From assembly GCA_000149265.1 (NCBI GenBank), contig CH003302.1, positions 162,894 to 226,893 on the forward strand: a stretch of 64,000 nt of DNA, given 5' to 3'. A program made the translations under genes and the position numbers. Numbering within the stretch: the stretch's first letter is position 1; each line of letters starts with the position of its first letter. Positions 52,701 to 57,536 of the stretch are shown here, one piece after another. The DNA comes from Ciona savignyi. Its lineage: Eukaryota > Chordata > Ascidiacea > Phlebobranchia > Cionidae. The notes beneath the pieces are model-generated. The model made no database searches. It was not told where the DNA came from and was given only the letters and a program-made list of their open reading frames with translations.

Positions 52701-55700
52701 TTGCATAACAGAAAACGCCTTACAGCCGTAATTTTGTGTAAGCTCATAAATTTTCATGATGAGCTAATCATTTGTATAAAGGTTTATATGGGTTCTATAA
52801 ATAAAATTTCCATTCCCACAGAGATATCTAGCCATGGTGCCACCCACATACAGTGGTGGTGATAGCACCCCCCATATATACGAGCTCACTATGCGGACAG
52901 AATGGAAGCAGAAGGAAACCGATGTGCTCGTCAAAATAATTGGTCAAACCACCACATCGCCCATTATATGGATTCGCCATTCATTTCATAGCTTCCTACG
53001 GTATGCTGTTATAAGTTGGATTCAGTATAGGTCTGGTGTGTTTGTTAGATGATATATGTTTAATTTAAGTGTTTTATTCAAATCGCTGTGGTCAGGAAAT
53101 ATTCATTTTTTTTATCTCACAGATATGAAATCATTATTATAAGATTACCTCGTATCCACAGTCCAGTTTGTTTCTGTTTCAGTTGTTTTATATAGACTCT
53201 GGTTAACCCATATGTAATTTGTCTAGCTGCCAGTCAAAGGTGGACAACTGCCTTAGCTGGATGTATTGAACAAAAACTCTAGCAATGTCGTAAATGCATT
53301 AAACACATTGCAATAGCTGAAATAACCCACCTTTCTGCTGTTTACCCATCCCAGAAGAAAAAGAAACATATACGACTATATATTAAGCATGAGAAGGCTT
53401 TATGGAACTAAAGTCTGCTTTGGAATTATTTGTAAAAATAGCAATATTGGAAGCGGCATCATTTTTTATATAATTTTTAGTATGGGCCCTGCTACCATCA
53501 TGCTATTTATGCCACCTTGTGTAAAAATCTAGCAGATTCGGTATTTTGGGTTAATACACATTACTGATTATTATCCTGTTCCTGTACTTTCTAACATTGC
53601 ATTCTCATCCAGACCCGGGTTCACGGATACAATTGTCCTTCAGATGCCCAACTGTCTTGGTGTCCCAGTGAGGGTGGATGTAATCTGCGTCCACAAGCCT
53701 GATGTGCTTGAAGAAAGTGAATCCACCAGCACCACCGGAACTCATTCCTCTGACAGTGTTGCCAAACCAAAAATCCTAACCAGAGTTTCGTCCTTCCTCA
53801 GCAGCCATTCGATTGCCACCTTAAAAACATTGTTCATCGCTAAAAGCTCGCAGCTCCTGAACAGCGTCGTTGTCTCGGTGAGCGACACAATTCAGACAAT
53901 CGCAGCGAAAGTACAGAAGAAGGAGCCGTGCAAGTGGGGAGTGTCCTCCTTGATGCTGAGAGATACGTGTTCAGGGCAGAAGTGGACAGCTGTCAATATG
54001 ACGTCAAGTACAAGCTCCATTTGGCAGCAGATTTGGGACCGAATTCGAGGCAAGCCAGGAGTGGGGCTGCACCATGGTGTGCCCAAATCCTTTCCGTTGG
54101 TGCAAATTCCAGAGAAACGTCCGATTTTTGGAGGACCAATCATTACTAAAGCTCTCCTTATCATAGAACTAGCATACCGGCACCATCCTTTTGCGTGGAT
54201 GTGGTCCAAAAAATCACATCCCTTGTCAGTCAACTTCAGCTGCACTGAGAAGACCATAATCTCGTTTTCAGCTACATTCCATCTATTACTGGTTGCAGCT
54301 TCCATTATAGGATTTTCAAAGCCCCTGATTTACTTTGTAACTGTACATGACAACAGTATGACATTATTCGATAAGCTTTTGCAATCTATAATCCCCATGG
54401 GGATTCTTATTAAATAGATTCGCTGAGTCGATGCACGCCGTTATATTCATTAACGCTTCTTCTATTGTTCGCCCCTTTATTCCGCATTTTTGATTATTAC
54501 TTACTATTTTATCGAGTACCGTATCCAATCTATTACTGATGATTTTACTTAGAATTTTATAGTCCGTGTTAAGTAGAGATATCGGCCGCCAATTTTTCGC
54601 TTCGTTTCGATCACCTTTTTTATATATCAATTTCACCACCGCTGTTTTCATGCTTTCAGACATTGTTCCCCGTATAAAAATGTTATTATATAATTCCTCT
54701 AGGTCGAATTTGATTACGTCCGCAAAAGCTTTATAGAAATTATTGGTAAGGCCGTCCAATCCAGGTGAGCTGTCCGAATTCAATTGTTTTATTGCCGTTT
54801 CTATTTCCGTTACTCCTATCGATTTGTTTAATATATCCATATCGTCGTTAATTATTGGGAAGTCTATGTCATCTATATATTGGTCTTGGTTTTCTATTTC
54901 AGATGTTTGTCCCCATAAATTATTGTAATAGTTATGAATATAGTCTAAGATTTCGTTCGGTTTATCGCTGACGTNNNNNNNNNNNNNNNNNNNNNNNNNN
55001 NNNNNNNNNNNNNNNNNNNNNNNNNNNNNNNNNNNNNNNNNNNNNNNNNNNNNNNNNNNNNNNNNNNNNNNNNNCATTATAATTGAATATTTATGTTTTA
55101 TTTCAGTGAATCGAAAAATAATAGGAGTGTTATTACATAGGAACTTATCAGATTACCTAGCACCCTAAGTAGACCTATTGCAAAGCAATTGTGAAGGATT
55201 GTATATAATATAAATATTCATATGCTTATCTCTTTATTTCACTGCTGGTGTTTAAACTATCCTTTGCATAACAGAAATACTCCCATTTCCAAGTATGGCT
55301 TTAGTTATTACAGTGTAATTAACATTAGGACAGGTGACTTGTTTGTAAAACAGATTAACCTTGTGATTTGCAGGAGTTTTTGCAGCAAATTTTAATTTAA
55401 ATTGCTACGATACGATGGCCCATATTAATCCTCTATAGTCAGACTACTTTTGTTAAGTGCCTTGTCCAAGGACCGCACAGAAAGTGCCCAGTGTAAAAAA
55501 TTGAATAAGCAGCCGTATGACTTCTTTGCATAGGTTTAGAGGCCAGACAATTTTTCAAGATTGTATAGCCATGTCTAATTAAGACTTTTGTTGTTTTTTT
55601 GTTCATATTATTAAACCATTATGTTAGGGCAATATTGGATAAGTGACTTGCTTTAGGATACAACCGGCTAGCAAGCAGCTGGTTTCAATCCCATCTCATT

Positions 55701-57536
55701 TCAGTTGATAGTTCGACTTGCTACCAATACAGCTAACTGACCGTGCATAAACCGAGGAATTACATCCATTGTTGTATATTTCAGATTCTGACCAAGTCAT
55801 ATGCTCTTCCTATCGTACCTGCATCCACTGTGTCAGAAACAACCGAAAGTGTCATTGGAACAATTTCAGAATCAATTTCGGAATCAAATACCGACATGCT
55901 AAGTCATGACGTGCCTCATTCCGATGAAGACCCTTTCACCCAAGTCCCCAATTTCAAGATCCACCATCACCATTTGACCGATCCAATACCCTTGCACCAT
56001 AAACCGACCGGTAAACAGGACGACATGAGATCGATACTCAGTAGAGTCATCCAGGCGTTTCTGCCGACCAACCTGACATCGGACGATCCTGCTGCTTCTG
56101 ACCGCTTCAATCTAGATTACAACGAGATCACGGAGTCAAGGGAAAGGCAGCGAGCGGTCGAGGCATCGGCTTGCTTGAATCAGTTCAACGACCTTCAAAG
56201 AGAGGAGGTGATAGCCCAGTCGAGCAGTTCAGAAAACACTGACATTTCCTACCCGCTGCATGTGAGATCAAAATCGGCGCAAGCAAATATTTCGACCTTT
56301 TCGTTGGAGTCCACAATCCACGAGGAACAAGCAGAAGTCGAGGAAGCAACAGGAGTTCAAGGATTAGGCTCAGTAGTACAGGGCGAAGAAGACTTCAGGT
56401 ATAACGTGCAGAATAAACATCTCGCCTACAGAATGCGCTCGAAAACTCCGATCGTAGTTCGTACGAGGCAGGATATACCTCAGCTTGAAAGATCGCAAAA
56501 AGTCGACTTGGTAGCGAAGTACAAAACCAAGAAAAGTGGGAGGAGTATGTTTCAAAGCGCTCTGTCACTTCAACAAATGGAGAAGAATTCGGAAACTCGT
56601 ATCGACGGAGAAAAGCCATCGACTTCTCACTCGAAATCGACGTTTAGTGGGAAATTTTCACATCCTGGACTTTTTTCTTTAAAAGAGTCACATTTACCCC
56701 ACCCATCAGCCAGACCAACACATTCTCAGCATGTGATGCAAGAAGACTTTATTCATACTACCCAGGAGGCGATTGGTGAGAACACGAGTTCTAACATTAA
56801 CAGTCCACAACGTTATTCCGCTGTATCCCGTAGCCGACTCTCAACTACCCTTTCTGCACAGTTTCCAAGCTCCTTGCAGATATTGCTTGAAAGGCAAGAG
56901 ACAATGCACATGCAAAACGCTGAGGATGAAGGACTGGCAACCCGCGGATTCGGCTTCACCAGTCCAATCTTCTCGCCTTCAGAAGCCTCAGCTTTTCACT
57001 CCAGCGCAGATAGCCTTGACCGTCTCATTGAGATGCACCAGGAACGACCCTTGCAACACTGCATCAGCAATAAATCCATCGCTCGGAGACCAAGGAAGTT
57101 GCGAAGTCGTTCAAGCGTCACGCTGCACAGAAGAAGGCATCCCTACGTCATAACCCACCGGGTATTTCAGCCGAGCAAACCTTGGCAAACCGAGCCCGAC
57201 GATTCCGATTCGATTCTATCGTCATACAGTGACGAAGCTGCTAAGCCAAAACCCCCTCCGCCCCCGCCACAGAAAATTAACGTCGGCGTTTTGACACGAT
57301 TTTTCTTGTGTCTTCTCTGCCAAGCTTACTCGATCGCGGTCATAATTCACCTTGGAAAACGCGGCGCTGAAAGTTTGGACGGGACCGGTAGTGAGCTCGT
57401 GGAAAAATTCGTAATAGACTTGTTGCTTTTATTTTTGCTGATAATGCCTGTTGTCGGGTGGGCATCTTTTATTTTGTCTCTTATATTCGTCAGAGGCAAA
57501 GAGGTTTTCTCCATTTTGAAAAGAAATAAACTGTAA
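2411..57536 (+). CDS. giant mosaic membrane receptor: Cys modules, CTLDs, CysR trefoils, ~29 sushi, discoidin-like, PLAT, polycystin-like TM (5' end missing)
   Basis: About 79 GT/AG exons were chained. Most introns are phase 1, and nearly all CTLD and sushi units are flanked by phase 1-1 introns, the classic arrangement for module shuffling and duplication. The start codon and signal peptide lie left of the window; the stop is TAA at 57534-57536. The C-terminal third (TM1, cytosolic PLAT, TM2, long loop, helix pair) follows polycystin-1 order, while the ectodomain is lectin/sushi-based and lacks PKD repeats, REJ and GPS. The exon holding the first half of sushi 22 lies in the 43028-43127 gap, and a TM3 exon may be lost near the 54975-55074 gap. 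Automatic annotation may split this into several genes; the unbroken phase agreement argues for one transcript. Ascidian polycystin-1-like proteins include the s-Themis self-incompatibility receptors, but this domain order is different. Exons are detailed block by block in the following entries. Confidence 0.8.
3862..4044. repeat. degenerate intronic tandem repeat
   Basis: About five copies of an ATTAAATTACGGTCTGAC core (near 3870, 3910, 3940, 3962 and 4006), some followed by TTTTTACCGAGCGATGATAC. Unit spacing varies from about 20 to 45 bp. Confidence 0.75.
5251..7249 (+). CDS. receptor exons 5-7: CTLD 1
   Basis: Exons 5251-5360, 6164-6269 and 7076-7249. The first carries the alpha-1 signature (FAEAEAYCLEKGHLL), the second the alpha-2/beta-2 hallmark WWIGLDD, and the third the long-loop region and end (NYSNWDPF, then DCVVI, VEDCDEPHSFICQ), giving the four canonical Cys. 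The sugar/Ca-binding EPN or QPD triplet and the WND motif are absent (WIWRVEDC takes the WND place), so classical Ca-dependent sugar binding is unlikely. The domain starts without the extra N-terminal Cys pair of long-form CTLDs. The first donor (GTGGGTAC at 5361) lies directly beside a MITE target site. Confidence 0.85.
5369..5583. mobile_element. short MITE, copy 1 (215 bp, 5-bp TSD)
   Basis: It starts TGTAATAATGTG and ends AACTATTACA, with imperfect TGTAATA/TATTACA termini, and is flanked by GGTAC on both sides (5364-5368 and 5584-5588). It is highly similar over its full length to 30167-30384. The insertion is 8 bases after the donor of CTLD 1 exon 1; the GT is intact. Confidence 0.85.
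7768..8399 (+). CDS. receptor exons 8-9: Cys-rich EGF-like linker
   Basis: Exons 7768-7815 (VNCNSKVNFDPDETRA) and 8295-8399. The second is Cys-dense: CETPC, then HHVCSPAGCLC, then YNCSW, resembling an EGF-like module with spacing that is not fully canonical. Both exons are phase 1-1. They separate CTLD 1 from the next lectin block. Calling it EGF-like is a judgement from Cys spacing alone. Confidence 0.6.
8665..12159 (+). CDS. receptor exons 10-15: CTLD 2 (C-terminal part missing) and CTLD 3
   Basis: Exons 8665-8760, 9389-9571, 9908-10101, 10362-10563, 10988-11149 and 11959-12159. The first pair gives a CTLD N-terminal half (NWGDAQDYCK, then WLGLSDLETDGDWKFVDG) but no closing exon. The next exon starts a second unit (SWEADAFCKMIDSHLPII, then VYWGGFNRSAHDESSFKFYDG). 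Two successive C-terminal-like exons follow: one with ELCGGYYEEVGWVDWGC ending HAFCEK, and one with DNTWCVEHC, then SCSKQLTFVCEVK. Two starts and two ends are therefore present, but in the order start, start, end, end. All junction phases agree, so this is the likely spliced order. No EPN or WND motif is seen. Confidence 0.75.
9739..9892 (+). repeat. tRNA-headed SINE, internally deleted copy
   Basis: The head GGTTGGTCTAACGGTTAAGT resembles a Pol III A box. The shared tail (GATCTGACGATTGCCCGTG, then CATTCACGGGGATAAACATG) follows directly, so the middle of the element is missing. The 3' end is TATCCTATCC repeats. Confidence 0.75.
11216..11545. mobile_element. hAT-type nonautonomous element, 330 bp
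   Basis: Termini CAGTGATTCCCAACC and GGTTGTGAACCACTG form imperfect inverted repeats of the hAT type. A perfect 8-bp duplication CCTTATAC flanks it (11208-11215, 11546-11553). It lies in the intron between exons 14 and 15. Confidence 0.88.
12294..13221 (+). CDS. receptor exons 16-17: Cys-rich module M4
   Basis: Exons 12294-12364 and 13071-13221. This repeats the M3 pattern with the same intron position and phase: DLPPGCLTYMPI, then ACVLTIFQK, then a second exon beginning AGC and ending in a Cys about 47 residues later (EMCHEP). M3 reads DFPDNCTYFSPH, CLIELFKQ, AGC, so the two are clearly related though diverged. As in the first block, the module directly precedes a CTLD (13387 onward), so module plus CTLD looks like the duplicated unit. 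Confidence 0.68.
13387..15814 (+). CDS. receptor exons 18-20: CTLD 4
   Basis: Exons 13387-13493, 15001-15151 and 15635-15814, the same three-exon split as CTLD 1 with the same phases (1-0, 0-1, 1-1). Motifs: YKEAVEYCKDKDAVLPT; KWWIGLDDIF; EWSSGEPHDELG, FTNWSP, DCVATD, YWTEEDCSIKLPFVCVK. A GEP triplet sits where EPN occurs in mannose-type CTLDs, but no WND is present. The first intron holds a piggyBac-like MITE (13873-14761). Confidence 0.85.
13873..14761. mobile_element. piggyBac-like MITE, 889 bp
   Basis: Inverted termini CCCTTTCACCACGACGG and CCGTCGTGGTCTAAGGG are flanked by TTAA on both sides (13869-13872, 14762-14765), the piggyBac target. No transposase is seen. It lies in intron 18 of the receptor gene and carries several TGACGTCA sites (14050, 14173, 14192). 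Confidence 0.85.
16144..18863 (+). CDS. receptor exons 21-23: CTLD 5
   Basis: Exons 16144-16288, 18091-18183 and 18739-18863. The first begins as a long-form CTLD: KGCEYPAAYGFIHRDECYHF with the extra Cys pair, then NLAQATENCKKSDG. The second continues QLAFVADLVTGRFFHDFG; the third has KYWMPLYD and NWEWRVNGS. The usual C-terminal Cys pair is not obvious before the trefoil region starts, so this unit is shortened or its end is built by the next exon. The intron 16289-18090 holds an 1,115-bp hAT element. Confidence 0.75.
16753..17867. mobile_element. hAT-type element, 1,115 bp, nonautonomous
   Basis: Inverted termini TAGGGATGCACAATATAG and TATATTGTGCATCCCTA, with a perfect 8-bp duplication ATCCCAAT (16745-16752, 17868-17875). 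The flanks just inside are rich in TTCGAATC and TCTAGAAT. The interior shows no convincing transposase. Confidence 0.88.
19232..20816 (+). CDS. receptor exons 24-27: CysR / ricin-B-type beta-trefoil lectin-like domain
   Basis: Exons 19232-19418, 19769-19896, 20126-20253 and 20699-20816. Start 19232 was chosen because it alone keeps phase 1 with the previous exon. Trefoil signs: LQWVWVSTYHLMHIHTGLCL, then VLPCNMSEPLQQWVC with a Q-x-W motif, then a third lobe to NNFICDERY. The spacing resembles the N-terminal Cys-rich (CysR) domain of the mannose-receptor family (signature W-V-S then C-L-G ... A-C ... Q-K-W-E-C). Sitting next to CTLDs, it echoes the mannose receptor layout, but here the trefoil is inside the chain. 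This is a sugar-binding fold; nothing suggests a toxin chain. Confidence 0.72.
20303..20550 (+). repeat. tRNA-headed SINE, diverged full copy
   Basis: Starts AGTCCGACAGATTAGTCTAG, has the shared body (CTGGTCGCTAGCAAGCTGG) and the tail ACGATCGCCCATGTGTTAAC ending in TATCC units. Same family as 33330-33625 and 60921-61223. Confidence 0.7.
21268..22428 (+). CDS. receptor exons 28-30: CTLD 6-like domain
   Basis: Exons 21268-21405, 21808-22021 and 22292-22428. The first ends HAEQMCYMTG, like a CTLD alpha-1/alpha-2 region; the second has VSMGLDDGF and a Cys-rich insertion (CACAY, RCKDIP, FSCTSK, VWCYR); the third reads APWCATFSLLGPNKYGF and ends ERSCFASHYFACKK, a typical CTLD C-terminus. The Cys count is above normal, so extra disulphides are likely. 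The second exon is markedly GC-richer than the flanking introns. Confidence 0.65.
22992..25823 (+). CDS. receptor exons 31-35: sushi/CCP modules 1-4
   Basis: Exons 22992-23214, 23744-23959, 24508-24696, 25330-25390 plus 25702-25823. Each module has the CCP plan: Cys1, an aromatic before Cys2 followed by Gly-Tyr/Trp, Cys3, an invariant Trp (KTWNPDP, QKWGPDM, LWDPDP, DWFPL) and Cys4. Modules 1-3 each use one phase 1-1 exon; module 4 is split by a phase-2 intron. The recurring W-x-P-D-P after Cys3 also occurs through most later modules, which indicates local tandem duplication. Confidence 0.9.
24748..24970 (+). repeat. SINE, 5'-shortened copy
   Basis: Shares GGTTCGAAACTCG, CTACCAAATTGAAGGAAT and GATCTGACGATTGCCCGTG with the other copies. 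The head is incomplete and the TATCC tail is lost. Confidence 0.65.
26185..30073 (+). CDS. receptor exons 36-41: sushi 5 interrupted by a second CysR/ricin-B-like trefoil
   Basis: Exons 26185-26295, 27019-27185, 28531-28592, 28658-28732, 29200-29306 and 29945-30073. The first holds sushi Cys1-Cys2 (VTCSPPVVNATH, QQYYCDEVG). The next exons read as a trefoil: FLIHNPHRSSCLSLSG, TMVYPC, QTWIW; ECLTRSGNSVSLSPC; MQHWDC; VCVEQ. These give two clear Q-x-W motifs and CL...PC repeats. The last exon returns to sushi Cys3-Trp-Cys4 (ETTCTRFGTW, IKC) and then opens sushi 6 (RCPPLRDIEGA). A lectin domain is therefore inserted between Cys2 and Cys3 of a sushi module. The intron 28593-28657 is only 65 bp. Confidence 0.75.
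26672..26856. mobile_element. hAT-type MITE, 185 bp
   Basis: Termini CAGTGATTTTCAACC and GGTTGAAAACCACTG. Flanks GACTAGAC and GGCTAGAC agree at 7 of 8 bases as a target duplication. It lies between sushi 5's first half and the trefoil exons. Confidence 0.82.
27306..28259. mobile_element. outer DNA transposon, CAGGGC...GCCCTG ends
   Basis: The ends CAGGGCTTGACATACACGC and TTATGTAGAGCCCTG are inverted. Inside both ends are CTTGTCC/GGACAAG motifs (27327, 27378, 28215, 28225). No perfect target duplication was found. A second element is inserted in it. Confidence 0.6.
27635..28011. mobile_element. inner element nested in the 27.3-28.3 kb transposon, 377 bp
   Basis: Ends CAGGGCCAAAAATTC and GGATTTTTGGCCCTG, flanked by TCATC on both sides (27630-27634, 28012-28016). 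ACTCGC/GCGAGT blocks repeat near both ends. A 35-bp stretch (GGTTGCGGTGAACGTTAC core) is duplicated in tandem at about 27867-27931. Confidence 0.72.
28768..28860 (+). repeat. second tRNA-like SINE head
   Basis: GGCCAGTTGGCTTAGTGGTAGAGC resembles a Pol III A box, and GGTTGTGAAATC a diverged B box. It does not fold as a sound tRNA gene by eye and runs into anonymous intron sequence. Confidence 0.4.
30167..30384. mobile_element. short MITE, copy 2 (218 bp, 5-bp TSD)
   Basis: Same family as 5369-5583, sharing stretches such as GCACTCGTTATAGC, TTGCGTCAAGTATTGAATG and GGGGCGCTATATTTAACTAT. It is flanked by ATAAT on both sides (30162-30166 and 30385-30389). Confidence 0.85.
30475..34151 (+). CDS. 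receptor exons 42-48: sushi modules 6-9
   Basis: Exons 30475-30618 (second half of sushi 6, opened in 29945-30073), 30842-30937 plus 31274-31366, 31633-31717 plus 32521-32630, and 33061-33129 plus 34029-34151. Each of these modules is split near Cys2 by an intron. Examples: TYTCRAGLWL with GNWHPN; TYSCGLG with KWDPDPMTMVC; YLCAPGYWIY with GAWQPW; FTCYDGHWIK with GTYQPDPMKVVC. Module 9 has Tyr where the Cys3-Cys4 Trp is expected. A MITE (30167-30384) lies in the intron before 30475. Confidence 0.87.
33330..33625 (+). repeat. tRNA-headed SINE, near full-length
   Basis: Head AGTCCGACCGGTTAGTCTGG with GGTTTAAGGTTCGCAACTGG, body CCTTGGGCAAGGCACTTTAC and GGATTAATGGGTTCTACC, tail CATTCACAGAGATAAGC ending in TATCC. 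Length is about 296 bp. Confidence 0.78.
34844..39301 (+). CDS. receptor exons 49-56: sushi modules 10-17
   Basis: Eight single-exon, phase 1-1 modules: 34844-35035, 35819-36022, 36362-36598, 37120-37314, 37625-37807, 38208-38399, 38714-38902, 39104-39301. Typical motifs are VQCHTGFWI with GIWVNP, VYHCNEGHEHL with GTWEPD, LKCYEGYWVF, TYQCEVGYG with GLWDIHP, FHCSIGKWF, VHCDHGYMI, AYQCDPDYS with RWHPNP, and NVTCVNGYWF with DWDPDP. Module 12 (36362) carries a longer N-terminal insert and has Phe where the Trp should be (EKEFFPNP). N-x-S/T sites recur in most modules, so the stalk is probably heavily glycosylated. Confidence 0.9.
39531..43206 (+). CDS. receptor exons 57-63: sushi modules 18-22, module 22 cut by the assembly gap
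   Basis: Exons 39531-39658 plus 40337-40427 (joined in phase 0), 41133-41330, 41713-41922, 42118-42225 plus 42624-42722, and a fragment ending at 43206. The fragment (about 43128-43206: YYTTTCGEDGEWSPLP, then VCQ) is the Cys3-Trp-Cys4 half of a sushi module; its first half must lie inside the 100-N gap at 43028-43127. The donor at 39659 (CAT|GTATTT) is weak but is the only phase-compatible choice found. Confidence 0.83.
39812..39932. repeat. small intronic direct repeat
   Basis: Three imperfect copies of AAATAAATTAGACATTTGAG, two followed by TCTAGGAGAGGTAGTCTGT, in the intron between the halves of sushi 18. Confidence 0.65.
43028..43127. other. assembly gap, 100 N
   Basis: Exactly 100 N, so probably a gap of unknown size. 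It hides the Cys1-Cys2 half of sushi 22 and the adjoining intron. Confidence 0.98.
43305..48001 (+). CDS. receptor exons 64-71: sushi modules 23-29
   Basis: Exons 43305-43520, 44494-44700, 45008-45202, 45480-45575 plus 46145-46267, 46733-46948, 47253-47438 and 47762-48001. All show the CCP pattern, for example YVCFPGYYL with GRWQPDP, YACHHGHVAF with GTWSLD, YTCKRGYFV with MWEPDP, YQCNHGFFI with GEWTPP, and FRCDPGYFV with GWWNPQP. Module 26 is degenerate in its second half (HGEDGLHGDGP). The intron after 43520 carries an hAT element with a perfect 8-bp target duplication. Confidence 0.88.
43784..44260. mobile_element. hAT-type nonautonomous element, 477 bp
   Basis: Ends CAGCGGTTCCCAAACTGGGC and AAAAGTTTGGGAACCGCTG are inverted. 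A perfect 8-bp duplication AACTAGGC flanks it (43776-43783, 44261-44268). Both ends are rich in GGCGCCGC. It lies in the intron after sushi 23. Confidence 0.92.
48688..49013 (+). CDS. receptor exon 72: His/Asp-rich linker
   Basis: One exon, entered in phase 1 and left in phase 0, which breaks the 1-1 pattern of the sushi block. It has no Cys until near its end (DHC). The first half (VRVGQFVGIDDKNMEILRD) is not a family I recognise. The end is very rich in His and Asp: DHNHDDMENHH, then DDHH and DHC. It links the last sushi module to the discoidin-like domain and could bind metal, which is inference only. Confidence 0.7.
49562..51722 (+). CDS. receptor exons 73-76: discoidin (F5/8C)-like domain and TM1
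   Basis: Exons 49562-49717, 50081-50206, 50530-50648 and 51512-51722. F5/8C-like features in order: LLTDVGIECDVYNMFDR, GWQVTIDLKYDHVIGSFRL, VKTFYIDISSNTKAWRTLG, GRFIRLNITA, then a closing QFGIYGADYDC. This follows the usual W-x-V-D-L, S-x-D-x3-W, R-F-I-R-L and E-I-x-G-C landmarks. A strong hydrophobic helix follows at once (YIVPLFVGLVAFVMLLCLLMAG, 51631-51696), then basic residues (KTDKRDRWK), typical of a stop-transfer TM1. No GPS cleavage signature lies between domain and membrane. Confidence 0.78.
52822..54336 (+). CDS. receptor exons 77-78: PLAT/LH2 domain with insertion, then TM2
   Basis: Exons 52822-53000 and 53613-54336. PLAT first half: RYLAMVPPTYSGG, IYELTMRTEW, TDVLVKIIG, then GFTDTIVLQMPNCLGVPV. 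The expected second half (CKWGVSSLMLRDTCSGQKW) comes only after about 75 extra residues rich in Ser and Thr. Then, as in polycystin-1-like proteins, comes a stretch with HHPFAWMWSKKSHPLSVNF, matching in position the pre-TM2 segment, and a helix (IISFSATFHLLLVAASIIGF). The end at 54336 (TTT|GTAACT) was chosen because it gives phase 0, required by the next exon. PLAT is cytosolic in this family and binds lipid or protein partners. Confidence 0.8.
54364..54974 (-). mobile_element. non-LTR retrotransposon fragment, reverse transcriptase (L1/Tx1-like)
   Basis: The minus strand encodes the N-terminal RT region: LNSDSSPGLDGLTNNFYKAF, then VVKLIYKKGDRNEAKNWRPI and SLLNTDYKILSKIISNRL, typical of L1-type RTs. 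The frame stops at 54364, before the catalytic Y-x-DD. Toward the 5' side it runs into the N gap. The left boundary with the receptor intron (54337 onward) is unclear; degraded LINE sequence may continue a few bases further. No 3' UTR or poly(A) tail is present. Confidence 0.85.
54975..55074. other. assembly gap, 100 N
   Basis: Exactly 100 N directly upstream of the LINE fragment, inside the last receptor intron. The missing sequence may include more LINE and possibly an exon for a third membrane helix. Confidence 0.98.
55785..57536 (+). CDS. receptor last exon 79: Ser/Pro-rich cytosolic segment and final helix pair
   Basis: The acceptor (TTTCAG|ATT) gives phase 0; the stop is TAA. About 500 residues are low-complexity, with many Ser/Thr, acidic and Arg-rich patches, a His run (HHHH at about 55960) and a six-Pro stretch before the membrane (PKPPPPPPQ, a possible SH3/WW ligand). 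Two hydrophobic segments follow: FFLCLLCQAYSIAVIIHLG (about 57297-57353) and FVIDLLLLFLLIMPVVGWASFILSLIF (about 57408-57490). Their place and spacing match TM4-TM5 of polycystin-1. The protein then ends after a basic tail (KEVFSILKRNKL), so the channel-like TM6-11 part is absent. The even N-to-C sense of the frame over 1.75 kb supports real coding. Confidence 0.82.
   Translation: MLTKSYALPIVPASTVSETTESVIGTISESISESNTDMLSHDVPHSDEDPFTQVPNFKIHHHHLTDPIPLHHKPTGKQDDMRSILSRVIQAFLPTNLTSDDPAASDRFNLDYNEITESRERQRAVEASACLNQFNDLQREEVIAQSSSSENTDISYPLHVRSKSAQANISTFSLESTIHEEQAEVEEATGVQGLGSVVQGEEDFRYNVQNKHLAYRMRSKTPIVVRTRQDIPQLERSQKVDLVAKYKTKKSGRSMFQSALSLQQMEKNSETRIDGEKPSTSHSKSTFSGKFSHPGLFSLKESHLPHPSARPTHSQHVMQEDFIHTTQEAIGENTSSNINSPQRYSAVSRSRLSTTLSAQFPSSLQILLERQETMHMQNAEDEGLATRGFGFTSPIFSPSEASAFHSSADSLDRLIEMHQERPLQHCISNKSIARRPRKLRSRSSVTLHRRRHPYVITHRVFQPSKPWQTEPDDSDSILSSYSDEAAKPKPPPPPPQKINVGVLTRFFLCLLCQAYSIAVIIHLGKRGAESLDGTGSELVEKFVIDLLLLFLLIMPVVGWASFILSLIFVRGKEVFSILKRNKL

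Noticed and set aside
53892-54305. 137-codon minus-strand frame opposite the PLAT/TM2 exon
   Set aside because: Shadow of the receptor exon, which has PLAT motifs and correct splice phases.
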